A stretch of 64,000 nucleotides of DNA from Planktothrix tepida PCC 9214 (GCF_900009145.1 NZ_LN889813.1:367936-431935); one strand, 5' to 3'; shown: positions 26,176 through 36,323, numbered from the stretch's first letter. The notes: generated by a model from the sequence alone, not told the origin. Numbers and translations are program-made.

Positions 26176-26814
26176 ATGATGAATTCTATTATTTTTTGTG
26201 ACTTTGACGGAACAATTACGGCAGAAGAAACTTTTGTAGGAATGTTAAAAGAATTTGCTCCAGAAATGGCGGCTGAAATTATGCCATTATTGTATGGTCG
26301 GGAAATGACCTTACGAGAAGGAGTTAGAAAAATGTTAGAGTCAATTCCTTCGCGTTGCTATCCTGAAATTATTGAATTTTCAAGAACAAAGAAAATACGC
26401 TCAGGGTTTGTGGAATTTTTAGATTTTCTCAAAACTCAAGGCGTTCCCTTTGTTTTAGTTTCAGGAGGTGTTCGGGTGATGGTAGAAACAGTTTTAGGAG
26501 ATTTAAGTTCAAAAATTGATCAGATTTATGCTGTTGATTTAGAGACTTCAGGGGCGTATTTTAAAGTTCATTCTGAATTTGAAGCCGATACCGAATTAGT
26601 AGCTAAAGTCAAAGTGATGGAATCTTATCCTAATACTGAACCTATTGCAATTGGAGACTCCGTTACAGACTTAAATATGGCATTAGCTGCCCCTATTGTT
26701 TTTGCGCGTGATCGTTTGGCACAATATTTAGATGAATATCAAAAACCTTATATCCATTGGAATGACTTTTGTGATATTCAAGCGTATTTATCAGAACATT
26801 GGAATCTTTCCTAA
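26176..26814 (+). CDS. mtnX: MtnX-like HAD phosphatase
   Basis: The 212-residue HAD-superfamily protein resembles 2-hydroxy-3-keto-5-methylthiopentenyl-1-phosphate phosphatase of the methionine salvage pathway. The nucleophile motif CDFDGTITAEET is at residue 8, motif II VLVSGGVRVM near residue 96, and motif III/IV IAIGDSVTDLNMA near residue 156. The early block PLLYGREMTLREGVRKML is typical of MtnX rather than serine phosphatase. Other methionine-salvage genes are not in the window. ATG 26176 and ATG 26179 are both possible starts; no Shine-Dalgarno is seen because repeats fill the leader. Confidence 0.8.
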   Translation: MMNSIIFCDFDGTITAEETFVGMLKEFAPEMAAEIMPLLYGREMTLREGVRKMLESIPSRCYPEIIEFSRTKKIRSGFVEFLDFLKTQGVPFVLVSGGVRVMVETVLGDLSSKIDQIYAVDLETSGAYFKVHSEFEADTELVAKVKVMESYPNTEPIAIGDSVTDLNMALAAPIVFARDRLAQYLDEYQKPYIHWNDFCDIQAYLSEHWNLS

Positions 26815-26853
26815 ACTGATCAGTGTCTTTCTACATGGAGGTTATCGTAAAAA

Positions 26854-27894
26854 ATGTCACAATTTACTCGCATTCTTTCTCTTGATGGTGGGGGGCTACG
26901 AGCAATCATGTCCGCCGAAGTATTAAAGTATGTTGAACAGAAATTACAGGATTTTACTGGAAATTCCGATGCTAGAATTGCGGATTATTTTGATTTAATT
27001 GCGGGAACCAGTGCCGGAGGAATTTTAACTGCTCTTTATCTTTGTCCTGATGCTGAAAATCCCCTCAGACCTCGGTGTTCGGCCCAAGAAGTTTATGATT
27101 TTTTTCGATATCAATCCAGCCAAATATTTTATCCTTTTTTTAATGATTCTTTGCAAACAGTAGGAGGATTATTTAATGAAAAATACTCCTATCAAAAGTT
27201 TAATCAGGTGATGGGGGATTTTTTTAAAGATCTTAAATTGAGCGAACTGCTTAAACCTTGCTTGATTACTTCCTATGAAATAGAAAGACGAGAAGCCCAC
27301 TTTTTTACCCAACATGATGCTAAATTAAACCCAAAAGATGATTATTTAATTCGAGATGTTCTCCGGGCTACCTCTGCCGCCCCAACGTTTTTTGAAGTCG
27401 CTCAAATTCACGCTCTCAACCAGGAGGTTTATACTTGTATTGATGGGGGAGTCTTTGCCAATAATCCGGCTCTCTGTGCCTACGCAGAAGCCCGTCATAA
27501 ATTTAATCAAGACTCTAATCTTGATAATCGCTATGAAACAGGCCCAACGGCTAAAGAAATGGTGATTTTATCATTAGGAACAGGGGAGGTTAAAAAGAAA
27601 TATCCTTATGCGGAAGCGAAAGATTGGGGGAAATTAAAATGGCTTGATCCTCTATTTGATATTATTATGACTGGGGTGGCAGAAACCGTTGACTATCAAA
27701 TGAAACAAATCTTTGATACGACGGGTAAACCTGAACGTTATTTACGAATTAATACGGTTTTGACGGATCGCAAAACTTTACCGATGGATGATCCTTCCGA
27801 AGCCAATCTCAAGGCAATTAGTCAATTAGGGCAACAATTAACAGAACAATATCGTCAACCGTTAGATCAGTGGATTCAACTGCTTTTAGTCTAA
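26854..27894 (+). CDS. Patatin-like phospholipase
   Basis: This 346-residue lipolytic acyl hydrolase has the oxyanion motif LSLDGGGLRAI (residue 9), nucleophile elbow GTSAGG (near residue 50) and the catalytic Asp in IDGGVFANNPA (near residue 199), the Ser-Asp dyad of patatins. It has no signal peptide, so it likely acts on membrane lipids from the cytosol. ATG 26854 follows a strong GGAGG by 14 bases. Its stop at 27894 lies 20 bases before the next start, suggesting an operon with the membrane protein that follows. Confidence 0.9.
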   Translation: MSQFTRILSLDGGGLRAIMSAEVLKYVEQKLQDFTGNSDARIADYFDLIAGTSAGGILTALYLCPDAENPLRPRCSAQEVYDFFRYQSSQIFYPFFNDSLQTVGGLFNEKYSYQKFNQVMGDFFKDLKLSELLKPCLITSYEIERREAHFFTQHDAKLNPKDDYLIRDVLRATSAAPTFFEVAQIHALNQEVYTCIDGGVFANNPALCAYAEARHKFNQDSNLDNRYETGPTAKEMVILSLGTGEVKKKYPYAEAKDWGKLKWLDPLFDIIMTGVAETVDYQMKQIFDTTGKPERYLRINTVLTDRKTLPMDDPSEANLKAISQLGQQLTEQYRQPLDQWIQLLLV

Positions 27895-27914
27895 GCTCAT
27901 TTAAGGATGAACTC

Positions 27915-28766
27915 ATGTTTAAAGATGCTCGGAACGCTCAAATTCTATTTTTGTTGTTGTTTTTACTTCTAGGAATTGGAACGAGAGATTGGACATTAAG
28001 ACCTAATTTCATGCTGGTAATTGGGTGTAGTTGTTTATTGACTCAATGGTTTTTCTCTTGCCTTTCCTCCTTCTATATTAACAAAAAAATTACACTTTTA
28101 CCCCCAGAATTTTTAGCGTCTTGGCGCAGTGCCTTAATTACCGCATTAGGGTTGTGTTTACTCCTAAGAGCTAACCATTGGACAACCGTAGCCTTAGCCG
28201 GATGTTGTGCGATCGCCAGTAAATTTATCTTTCAATCTCAAGGAAAACATTTTTTTAATCCCGGTAATTTTGGGATTATTATCGCCTTAAGTTTAACAGC
28301 CGATGCTTGGGTTTCCCCTGGACAATGGGGAACGGATTCTTGGTATTTCCTTCTATTTTTAGTAACGGGAGGAATTATTCTTAAAAAAGTGGGTCGCTGG
28401 GATACTTCCCTTGCCTTTTTAATCACCTATACGGGATTAGAAGCTTGGAGAAATTTCAGTTTAGGATGGAGTTGGGATGTTTATAGTCATCAACTGATGA
28501 GTGGCAGTTTATTATTGTTTGCCTTTTTTATGATTACCGATCCACGTTCTATTCCCAATGCCACCTTAAGCCGAATTTTATGGGCTGTATTAATCGCTGG
28601 ATTAACCTTTATTTTACAACATCAATTTTTTATCTCAACGGCTCTATTCTGGTCATTGTTTGCCCTATCTCCCCTAACTATTATTTTTGATCAATTTTTT
28701 AAAGCATCTCGCTTTTCTTGGTCAGAACAACATCTCAAATCTTTGCCTTCATCTCCTGTTTTTTAG
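27915..28766 (+). CDS. RnfD/NqrB-like membrane protein, orphan
   Basis: The 283-residue protein has about eight to ten hydrophobic helices. FFNPGNFGIIIAL (near residue 127) and MITDPRSIP (near residue 220) are characteristic of the RnfD/NqrB family, subunits that carry covalent FMN in sodium or proton redox pumps. The flavin-attachment threonine motif (S-G-A-T type) is not evident; SGSLLLFAF stands near that place. No other Rnf/Nqr subunit is nearby. ATG 27915 is preferred over an earlier TTG because AAGGA lies seven bases upstream and the TTG would overlap the patatin gene. A DUF2330 gene follows 43 bp downstream. Confidence 0.75.
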   Translation: MFKDARNAQILFLLLFLLLGIGTRDWTLRPNFMLVIGCSCLLTQWFFSCLSSFYINKKITLLPPEFLASWRSALITALGLCLLLRANHWTTVALAGCCAIASKFIFQSQGKHFFNPGNFGIIIALSLTADAWVSPGQWGTDSWYFLLFLVTGGIILKKVGRWDTSLAFLITYTGLEAWRNFSLGWSWDVYSHQLMSGSLLLFAFFMITDPRSIPNATLSRILWAVLIAGLTFILQHQFFISTALFWSLFALSPLTIIFDQFFKASRFSWSEQHLKSLPSSPVF

Positions 28767-28809
28767 TTAATATTTCCCATTCATAATAGTGTTTAAATAG
28801 GAGTCATTG

Positions 28810-30132
28810 ATGAAAGTTTTAAACTGGGTTATTCTTGTTGTAGTTATTGTTTTATTCAGTGTTGGTTTTGCTTCTCCAGCCTGGGCATTTTGTGGATTTT
28901 ATGTTTCTCAAGCCGATGCGAGTTTATATAATCAAGCTTCTCAAGTCATCATTGCCAGAGATGGAAACCGCACGATTTTAACAATGGCAAATGATTATCA
29001 AGGATCGGTGAAAGATTTTGCATTAGTTGTTCCGGTTCCTGTTATTTTAAAAGCCGAACAAGTCAAGGTTGGAGAACCCAAAATTATTCAACGATTAGAT
29101 GCGTTTAGTGCGCCTCGACTGGTGGAATATTTTGATCCTGATCCTTGTAATCCTCAGCCTGAATATGATCAATTACCAGCACCAGCAACCAGAGGAGTTC
29201 AAGCATTACAGGAAAAACCTCGAGAATCTGACTCCAGTTTAGGAGTAACAATTGAAGCTCGGTTTACTGTTGGTGAATATGATATTTTGATTTTAAGTGC
29301 AAAAGAATCCGATGGATTAGAAACCTGGTTAACGCAAAATAATTATCGAATTCCTGAAGGAGCGAGTGCTTTATTAAAACCTTATATTCAACAAGGATTA
29401 AAATTTTTCGTTGCTAAAGTCAATTTAACAAAATTTGATCAAAGTGGGTTTCAAAATTTGCGTCCTTTAATGATGGCTTATGAATCTCCTCGGTTTATGT
29501 TACCGATTCGTTTAGGAATGATTAATGGCACAGGAGAACAGGATTTAATTGTTTATTTACTTTCTCCTAAAGGTCAAATGGAATTAACCAATTATCGCAC
29601 CGTTAAGATTCCTTCCGATCAAGACATTCCTGAATTTGTGAAAGAAGTGTTTCCTGGTTTTTATAAATCCTTATTCACCAAAGCCTATGAACGAGAACAG
29701 AAAAAAGTTGCCTTTTTAGAATATGCTTGGAATATGGGCGGATGTGATCCTTGTTCTGCCGATCCTTTAAACTCTGAAGAATTAAAACAAGCGGGGGTAT
29801 TTTGGTTAGATTCAGGAGCCTCGAATTCAGCGTTTATTACTCGCTTACATATTCGCTACACCCGGAATAATTTCCCCGAAGATTTAAACTTTCAACCCAC
29901 AGCCAATCAAGAAAGTTTTCAAGGTCGATATATTATTAATCGTCCCTATCGAGGCCAGATGCAGTGTTCACAAGCCCTGCAATATCGGCAGTCTGTTCGC
30001 CAACGACAGGAACAAGAAGCGCAAAACTTAGCCACATTAACAAACTGGAAAATTGAGGATATTCGTCGTCGAATTAACTGGTTACAATTTAATCGAGATT
30101 CTTGGTGGAATCCATTCAAAAATAACAATTAA
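28810..30132 (+). CDS. DUF2330 exported protein
   Basis: The 440-residue protein starts with a clear signal peptide (VILVVVIVLFSVGFASPAWA, cleavage after AWA) and then CGFYVSQADASLYNQASQVI, the DUF2330 opening. Further family blocks are LTMANDYQGSVKDFALVVPV and VAKVNL (near 200). A C-P-type segment GGCDPCSADPLN (near residue 315) supplies a C-x-x-C. A charged C-terminus (about 400-440) follows. Location is probably periplasmic or outer surface. Function is unknown. Clustering with the RnfD-like gene suggests an envelope redox role, which is inference. AGGAG lies seven bases before ATG 28810. Confidence 0.85.
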   Translation: MKVLNWVILVVVIVLFSVGFASPAWAFCGFYVSQADASLYNQASQVIIARDGNRTILTMANDYQGSVKDFALVVPVPVILKAEQVKVGEPKIIQRLDAFSAPRLVEYFDPDPCNPQPEYDQLPAPATRGVQALQEKPRESDSSLGVTIEARFTVGEYDILILSAKESDGLETWLTQNNYRIPEGASALLKPYIQQGLKFFVAKVNLTKFDQSGFQNLRPLMMAYESPRFMLPIRLGMINGTGEQDLIVYLLSPKGQMELTNYRTVKIPSDQDIPEFVKEVFPGFYKSLFTKAYEREQKKVAFLEYAWNMGGCDPCSADPLNSEELKQAGVFWLDSGASNSAFITRLHIRYTRNNFPEDLNFQPTANQESFQGRYIINRPYRGQMQCSQALQYRQSVRQRQEQEAQNLATLTNWKIEDIRRRINWLQFNRDSWWNPFKNNN

Positions 30133-30327
30133 TCTCATTGTCGGGTGCATCAACATCGCACATAAACCGTCTAATCTTGAACTAACATCCCCTAATAGGG
30201 GTTATACCAATTACCACAACAGGTCAATTTTGTGTCATGCTATTACCCGAAACAAAACTGCTCGCACAGGGTTTCAGAATGCTATGGCTGAAATCACCTG
30301 GATGTTTAACCTTGAATAAATAACACT

Positions 30328-32241
30328 ATGGGTACTAAGCGAACATACCAAGGTTTACCCTTGTATTGGCATCAAGACACCGTTGAAAATGACTATCGTT
30401 GGTTAGAGTCGATTGTTCGTAACACGGCGCCGTTTTCTGATGCTTGGACAAAAGCTCGCATTGTCCAACTCGCTTATTCTATCCCCAAGGGGGTCAAGAG
30501 TCAATCCCTTTATAATTTGCCTATCTATGGCTCTTATAGCTCTGAATTAGCGATCGCAGAAGCATTACGTTCCACCTGTAATTTAGAAGAATACCCAGAT
30601 TTTGAGACTCAAGTGAATGAAGATTATGTCATTCGCGCCTTAAATAGTTGGCATAATAAACAATTTGCTAAAGCGGTCAGTCGCAACTTTGAAGTTTATG
30701 TAGATCGTCAATATTCTAATTGTTTTTTAGTTGTTAGTACAGCCCGCACTTCATTAAATGTAGATCGAGAATTACCTCCTTTAGAACGATTTCGTCCCTT
30801 ATTTAATATTGCTGAAATGGGGCAATTAATGCGGCGGGAAAACTTTCGCTATCTGACATTAAGAACTCATGGTTATGCAAATCCGGCTCATAAATTTTAT
30901 CAAGAATTTATGGCAGAAATCGAGTCTTTATCCCAAAAGGGGCCGATTAATCAGATTGGGACATTAGAAAATCGGAGTGTTTATATTGGTTATACTTGGC
31001 CCAGTGAAATGCCCTTAATTCATCCGGGATTATGGAGTGATATGGGTGAACAAAAGGGCATTTCGTTGAAATTTTTATTTATTTTAGCCCTTATAGCTTG
31101 GATTGTGGGAACCGGATTTTATATTCTATTAACCTTAATTGGAGTTCCCTTCTTAAATTTATTCGGGATGGAAACGCCTTTATCTCCCCTGTGGTATTGG
31201 TTTGATTTAACTCAAATTTCTAATTTATTTGCTCAATGGAATTGGGTCGCCCTAACAGTTTTTGCCCTGTGGCTGCTATTAATGCAAATCTTACGAATTT
31301 CGGTTTATCAACGCGATCGCTATCGAGCCATTCACTACGGCGCACCCGATTTAGCAGAATTTTTTTGGAGATTAGATAAGGTTTTGGGTGAAAATCCTTA
31401 TACCTCTATGCCTTTTTATGAACCTCAAAAAGAAATAGCTATTGCTAATTATTATAACCAAAACTTCCCCCCGATGAGTGTTAATTTAATTGGCCATAGT
31501 ATGGGGGCGTTAGTGGTTGTTAATGTGCTCCGAATTCTGTCAGATCGATTTGGTAAAGAAGATCGTCTGGAATATGAAAAAAATAATATGGGGGATTATT
31601 TACAATTAAATCGATTAATTTTAACGGCTCCTGATATTCCGTTAGAATTTCTCCGTGAAGGTCGAAATAATTATGTCCGCTCTGCTATTTTGCGATGCAA
31701 TGAAATTTATTTATTTTGCAGTGATCGAGATTTAATTCTTCGCTATATGTCTATTCTCGGAAACTGGTTTAGTGAACCCAGCGTAGAAATGTCTGGATTG
31801 CGATTAGGAAATGTTTATTTAAAACCCGTCAAAAATTCCATTAACTATCAACCTTATATTCGGGTGATGATGAGTTCTCAATCGGCGGTTAAACCCACTT
31901 CAGCTTATGATTTATTTGAAAAATTCAACTATATTGATTGTTCAGAAATGCCGGGAGTTAATGCTATCTCTCTCCCTTTAAATATTTGGACAAGCCTAAT
32001 TATTGATGTGATGAATACTATCTTTTTTATTGCGGGTAAAGTAGATGTTCATGGGGGTTATTACTTCACGAACACCACCAGTTTTGATATTTTAAAACTT
32101 TTAATCACGAGAGATGGATTATCTCGCCCAGAAACCTTAACTGAAATTAACCGCCTCATTGCTGGAAAACCCGTTTTAGTTTTACCCTCCTATGAACCTG
32201 TACAAGACAGCAGCGACGAAGACGTTTATCATCAATCTTAA
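30328..32241 (+). CDS. Membrane-anchored alpha/beta hydrolase, 637 aa
   Basis: The serine-hydrolase nucleophile elbow is at LIGHSMGALVVVNVL (near residue 391). Two or three hydrophobic helices lie before it: FLFILALIAWIVGTGFYILL (near 248) and WNWVALTVFALWLLLMQIL (near 305). The soluble N-terminal 240 residues are of unknown fold with YIGYTWPSEMP, as in DUF900-type hydrolases. Lipase, esterase or acyl transfer activity is plausible. The protein is much longer than ordinary esterases. It lies 195 bp after the DUF2330 gene on the same strand; a CCCCTAATAGGGG hairpin at about 30188-30200 lies between. Confidence 0.75.
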   Translation: MGTKRTYQGLPLYWHQDTVENDYRWLESIVRNTAPFSDAWTKARIVQLAYSIPKGVKSQSLYNLPIYGSYSSELAIAEALRSTCNLEEYPDFETQVNEDYVIRALNSWHNKQFAKAVSRNFEVYVDRQYSNCFLVVSTARTSLNVDRELPPLERFRPLFNIAEMGQLMRRENFRYLTLRTHGYANPAHKFYQEFMAEIESLSQKGPINQIGTLENRSVYIGYTWPSEMPLIHPGLWSDMGEQKGISLKFLFILALIAWIVGTGFYILLTLIGVPFLNLFGMETPLSPLWYWFDLTQISNLFAQWNWVALTVFALWLLLMQILRISVYQRDRYRAIHYGAPDLAEFFWRLDKVLGENPYTSMPFYEPQKEIAIANYYNQNFPPMSVNLIGHSMGALVVVNVLRILSDRFGKEDRLEYEKNNMGDYLQLNRLILTAPDIPLEFLREGRNNYVRSAILRCNEIYLFCSDRDLILRYMSILGNWFSEPSVEMSGLRLGNVYLKPVKNSINYQPYIRVMMSSQSAVKPTSAYDLFEKFNYIDCSEMPGVNAISLPLNIWTSLIIDVMNTIFFIAGKVDVHGGYYFTNTTSFDILKLLITRDGLSRPETLTEINRLIAGKPVLVLPSYEPVQDSSDEDVYHQS

Positions 32242-32343
32242 AAGTTTACCCGGCGGGAAATGTCAGAGAAGTTTAACCGAGACTGAACCTGAATTTAACC
32301 TCAAACCCTTAAGGTAGGGGTAAGTATTCAAAGGACTTCCTGT

Positions 32344-32907
32344 GTGACTATTCCAACCCTTGTTAGTCTTCCGTTAACGTCAAAATCCCGTACTTTTAAT
32401 CCCCGTGAACAAATTCCACTTTGGTCTGATGCGCTGTGGAAAATTGAACGAGGGGTGGTGCGTACCCTCACCTGGACAGAAGAGGGAACCTTAATTATAT
32501 TAGGATATTGGGGACAAAACGATGTGGTGGGAAAACCTTTATCCCAATTGCAACCTTATCAAATTGAATGTGTCACCTCCGTTGAAGTCAGTCTGATTGC
32601 TTCATCCCATTGGTCAAATTATACGGATGCGATTTTAACCCATCTCCGCCAAACGGAAGAACTACAAAGCATTCTCCACACCCAAGGTACAGAACAACGT
32701 TTATTGAATTGCTTAAAATGGCTGGGGAAAAAATTTGGTCGGTTGACACCGGAAGGATTATTAATTGATTTGCGTCTGACCCATGCTGATATTGCTGATG
32801 TTATTGCGACAACACGGGTTAGTGTCACTCGCATGATGATTAAGCTTGAACAGGACGGATTTATTCAACGTCCCCGTCGTCATTTTATTGTTTTAAATCA
32901 GCTTTGA
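32344..32907 (+). CDS. Crp/Fnr-family transcription regulator
   Basis: The 187-residue protein starts at GTG 32344. A shortened cyclic-nucleotide-type sensor barrel occupies about residues 20-90 (IERGVVRTLTWTEEGTLIIL, GYWGQNDVVG). The C-terminal winged helix reads LTHADIADVIATTRVSVTRM, the Crp recognition helix, then MIKLEQDGFIQRPRRHFIVL. Residues that bind cAMP in true Crp (R-S/T pair) are not apparent, so its ligand may differ or be absent. It is related in layout to NtcA but shorter at the N-terminus. Target genes are unknown. Confidence 0.88.
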   Translation: MTIPTLVSLPLTSKSRTFNPREQIPLWSDALWKIERGVVRTLTWTEEGTLIILGYWGQNDVVGKPLSQLQPYQIECVTSVEVSLIASSHWSNYTDAILTHLRQTEELQSILHTQGTEQRLLNCLKWLGKKFGRLTPEGLLIDLRLTHADIADVIATTRVSVTRMMIKLEQDGFIQRPRRHFIVLNQL

Positions 32908-33002
32908 TAGCCATTAAATTAAGAATGAACCGATCAATGGTTCTAGCTATTGTAAAAGGCTTTTGATTTCGGCTATTTTTCTTTCGTAACCATTATCAGA
33001 GG

Positions 33003-33887
33003 TTAAGAAAGTAGATTAAATATATTAAGCTGCAAATTTAACTCATCAATTCTATCTTGAGCCATCATTTGATACTTTTCTACTAATTCAATACCAATAA
33101 ATTTTCGGAATAATTTACAAGCCACCACTCCGGTTGTTCCAGAACCCGTAAAGGGATCAAGAACAAAATCTTGTTCCCTTGTAGATGCAAGTAGGCATAT
33201 TTCCACTAGCTTTTCAGGGTAAACTGCAAAATGAACATCTCGGAATTTACTCAAGGGTATTTCCCATACAGTTCTTTTATTTCTGCCTTTTGGATGGAAC
33301 GCTTGATCCCATCTTCCATCATGTAGGTTTTGATTTCCTGAGTTTTTACCAATTTCTGGTGTTCCATTGCTCTTTCCAAAATGATTTCGGCCACCTTTCA
33401 TTTTTGATTTTTCTGTAAAAGTTATATGAGGTTCTCTAATCGCATCCGCGTTATAATAATATTCTGGAGTTTTAGCAAACAGAAAAATATATTCGTGATC
33501 GGTTGTCGGACGATCTTTTATAGATGAAGGCATGGCATTTGGTTTATGCCAAATAATATCACTTCTCAGAATCCAACCATCATCTTGTAAAGATAATGCG
33601 ACTCGCCAAGGAATGCCGAGCAATGATTTGTTTCGATAAGTATCTCCCAAATTTAACCACAACAAACCATCAGGTTTTAGTTTCTTTCTGAGTTCTCTAA
33701 ATAAAGCAACTAAGTTTGAGATGTAAATTTCCATATCACTTTCTTGACCTATTTCCTGTTGACTTTTCCCCTCAGAATACCTCCTGTGACCAAAATAAGG
33801 TGGGCTGGTTACAATGGCTTGAAAAAAATCATCTGGAAGTGTCGGCGCAATTTCTCTAGCATCACCAAGAATTACCTGATTTTCCAT
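33003..33887 (-). CDS. Type II DNA methyltransferase (beta class, m4C or m6A)
   Basis: The 294-residue enzyme has the catalytic motif IV first (TSPPYFGHRRYSEG, near residue 28) and the AdoMet motif I last (LDPFTGSGTTGVVACKLFRK, near residue 242), the order of beta-class amino-methyltransferases. TSPPY favours N4-cytosine or N6-adenine. GLLWLNLGDTY and SDIIWHKPNAMPSS are further family blocks. The gene starts one base after the stop of the companion endonuclease-like gene. Together they form a compact restriction-modification unit. Recognition sequence cannot be read from the protein. Confidence 0.9.
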   Translation of the reverse strand: MENQVILGDAREIAPTLPDDFFQAIVTSPPYFGHRRYSEGKSQQEIGQESDMEIYISNLVALFRELRKKLKPDGLLWLNLGDTYRNKSLLGIPWRVALSLQDDGWILRSDIIWHKPNAMPSSIKDRPTTDHEYIFLFAKTPEYYYNADAIREPHITFTEKSKMKGGRNHFGKSNGTPEIGKNSGNQNLHDGRWDQAFHPKGRNKRTVWEIPLSKFRDVHFAVYPEKLVEICLLASTREQDFVLDPFTGSGTTGVVACKLFRKFIGIELVEKYQMMAQDRIDELNLQLNIFNLLS

Positions 33888-33888
33888 T

Positions 33889-34866
33889 TTACTTTTGCTC
33901 TCCTTCTAAGATTTTTTCCAGATATTTATTAAATTTGACTTGTGATTTTTCATCAAATCCTACAAATTTGTTGGGATTCATGTTGAAATGAAAAATTATG
34001 TCAATCTGATTCGTAATAGTTACTATTTCTGATGCAGACCAATTTTCTGCAATAATGATAACAACAATACGGGAGTTCGTGTTTGCGTTTTTAAGCTCGC
34101 TAATTGCAGTAATGAGGTCACGAGTAAACAGATGAGAATGACCGCCCCCTTCTGTTTCTCTTGTTTTTACTGGAATCAATAAACTTACATTATGAGTGCC
34201 ATCTTTCGGCGTTAACTCAGCAGAAACATCAATCGTATGTTTTCCTAGTTTTATTTGCTTGTCAGCAATTTCAATATTCTTAAATTTCCCATAGTTTCCA
34301 TAAATAGAATAATAATACTGAATCGCAGTGATGAGACTTGTTCTTATATTAGCCTCAAGACGATGACCACTGATACTGCGACGAGACCCTTCTAAACGAT
34401 CAATTACAACCTCCCGTACTGCTGACCACTCAAAACTCTTTACAATCGTCCGATACTCAAATATTAGTTCGACCAAAGAATCAGTTTCAGCTATAATTTT
34501 TGTTAATTCATTATCGGCTTTTTGCATCCGAGAAATTAAAGGAGATAGCCTTTGTTGAGGGGCATCTCTGATCATCCATGCAAAAAAGTAAAAACACGCT
34601 TTGCTATGTGGATAAACACGACCAATCCCATCAAATAACAAAGGCTTTTCGTCATTTCCAGCTTGATAACAAGGCTTGATTATTTTTTCTATTTCCAACT
34701 TAGAACAAGATAACAGTATTTCATTTAAACACCGATTAGAACCTGTGATACGTTTAGCTTGTTTTTCAACCCAATCATAAAACGGTTTGGCTTGGTCTGC
34801 AAGTTTGGTAAGCTCTATTAATCGATCATGAGCAATGTTAATTGTATGAACAATCAGATCATTCAT
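33889..34866 (-). CDS. Probable type II restriction endonuclease
   Basis: The 325-residue protein precedes and is coupled to the methyltransferase (one base apart), the normal layout of a restriction partner. A likely nuclease core is HTIDVSAELTPKDG followed by SLLIPVKTRETEGGGHSHLF (about residues 207-245), which gives an acidic residue, then K and E around a strand as in PD-(D/E)xK folds. The N-terminal half is helical and probably binds DNA. Confidence rests mainly on context; the active-site reading is tentative. It ends 66 bases from an IS1634-like relic, consistent with a mobile island. Confidence 0.7.
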   Translation of the reverse strand: MNDLIVHTINIAHDRLIELTKLADQAKPFYDWVEKQAKRITGSNRCLNEILLSCSKLEIEKIIKPCYQAGNDEKPLLFDGIGRVYPHSKACFYFFAWMIRDAPQQRLSPLISRMQKADNELTKIIAETDSLVELIFEYRTIVKSFEWSAVREVVIDRLEGSRRSISGHRLEANIRTSLITAIQYYYSIYGNYGKFKNIEIADKQIKLGKHTIDVSAELTPKDGTHNVSLLIPVKTRETEGGGHSHLFTRDLITAISELKNANTNSRIVVIIIAENWSASEIVTITNQIDIIFHFNMNPNKFVGFDEKSQVKFNKYLEKILEGEQK

Positions 34867-35208
34867 TTGAGTTAAATATTCTCCCTATAGGTCTCTAAAC
34901 TGCCTTGCTTCCGTTATATCCTGACTTAAAACCCACATTCCGCAGATGGGCATCGAATTTTCCACTAATTCTAAAAAATTGAAAACCCTTACAGTTCTTC
35001 GTTGAACTTCCGAGGCTTTACTATCAGATTTTATAGCGTATTTACCGGTTTTTAACTAAACATAAATAATTGCTATTTTTTCATAGAAATAGAATCCTCT
35101 TTTTTTAACACATTTGTATTTTATAACCAAGTTCGTTCCAGCCAAGAGTTCTCATCTTGACTCATAACTTAGATTTGTTTTTAACTATTTTCCCCTTTCT
35201 CTCAATCT

Positions 35209-36280
35209 TTATCCCCCAGAAATCATTAAATAGTATTCACAGCAAGATTTCCCTAGATGCTGCAATATTTCTTGACGTTCTTGGGTTAAGTTACTCACTT
35301 GTTTCTCCCCATTTATCCTGACTAAATGTACCGCTTGGAACATTTGAAATATCCACCGCATTGTCGGTTTATTCGTTAATTTTTTGACCTGATTTCTCAC
35401 CCCTTCTTGGGCTGCTTCTAATTGTTTTCTCAATTTTCTTTGCGCTAGGTTATACACTAACAAGCACAATCCCATTATCATCGCTATTACTTCCACTCTC
35501 TCTGGTTTTTTCACGAATACACTCGCTGTAAAAAATAAATGGCACTCTCGTTATCCATTTCATTCCTGTCATTGCTCCTATATTCTCTGCTGTGTATAAC
35601 GCACTGTCTGCTACACATATTCCTTCAAATGTCCATTGATGAGTAAATTCTTTTAGTCTTTCTACAAATACACTTTTATCATCGGCATTTCCATCATCTA
35701 TTTTTAGATATAATGGCACATCTCCATCTCCACTTACCACCATATCTATTATAAATTGTTTCAGATCTGGTCTTTTATCTCTTGAGTATCCATGCACTAT
35801 TTTTATCGCTTTCATTTCTTCTTCTTCTTCCTGATTTTCTTCTTCCTTACTTTTGTATTCTCCCTCTACTGATATCGAACTACTATCTAGGTGTACGTTC
35901 TCCCTTTCTACTTGAAATTTTTGAGCAGCTTTTAGGGCTATTGCTGTGAATAACTTTGTTGTTCCTACTTCATAATATTTATCTAATGCTCTTCCAATTC
36001 GGTCATCATTTAGTTGCTCTGCTGTTACTCCTTCCCCTATTAAATGCTCTGTTGCCTTCCCGATGAAAAAGTTCTCGAATAGGTACAACGGCGCGCTCAA
36101 AAACCCTAATCCATTCAAAATCATTGCTTTCATTACCTGTCCTGGGCTTACTGCTTCTTTTGCTCTTAATCCCACTTTTTTATTCACTTCTTCTACTAAT
36201 TCCATCTCATCTATTATCCCTGCCACTATTCCTAAATGGTCTAAATTTACGATTTCCATCGCTTCTAGGGGGTTTTTCAT
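35209..36280 (-). pseudogene. IS1634-family transposase, internally deleted and frameshifted
   Basis: The first 255 codons (36280 downward) match the DUF4277/IS1634 transposase N-terminus: IVNLDHLGIVAGIIDEM, VMKAMILNGLGFLSAPLYLF, LHLDSSSISVEGEY-like VHLDSSSISVEGEY and ICVADSALYTAENI with catalytic Asp residues. After WITRVPF the frame jumps to an unrelated tail, while the genuine C-terminal part (ERVEVIAMIMGLCLLVYNLA, RWIFQMFQAVHL) continues in another frame from about 35514 to 35209. A stretch that normally links them is missing. The gene is therefore inactive. Confidence 0.85.
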
Positions 36281-36323
36281 CTTTTTATTTGTTCAGTTAC
36301 TCCAATTATTATTCTATATTAAA

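Noticed and set aside
30053-30319. Plus-strand 88-codon ORF after DUF2330
   Set aside because: It begins inside the DUF2330 gene in another frame; the part outside looks like random translation.
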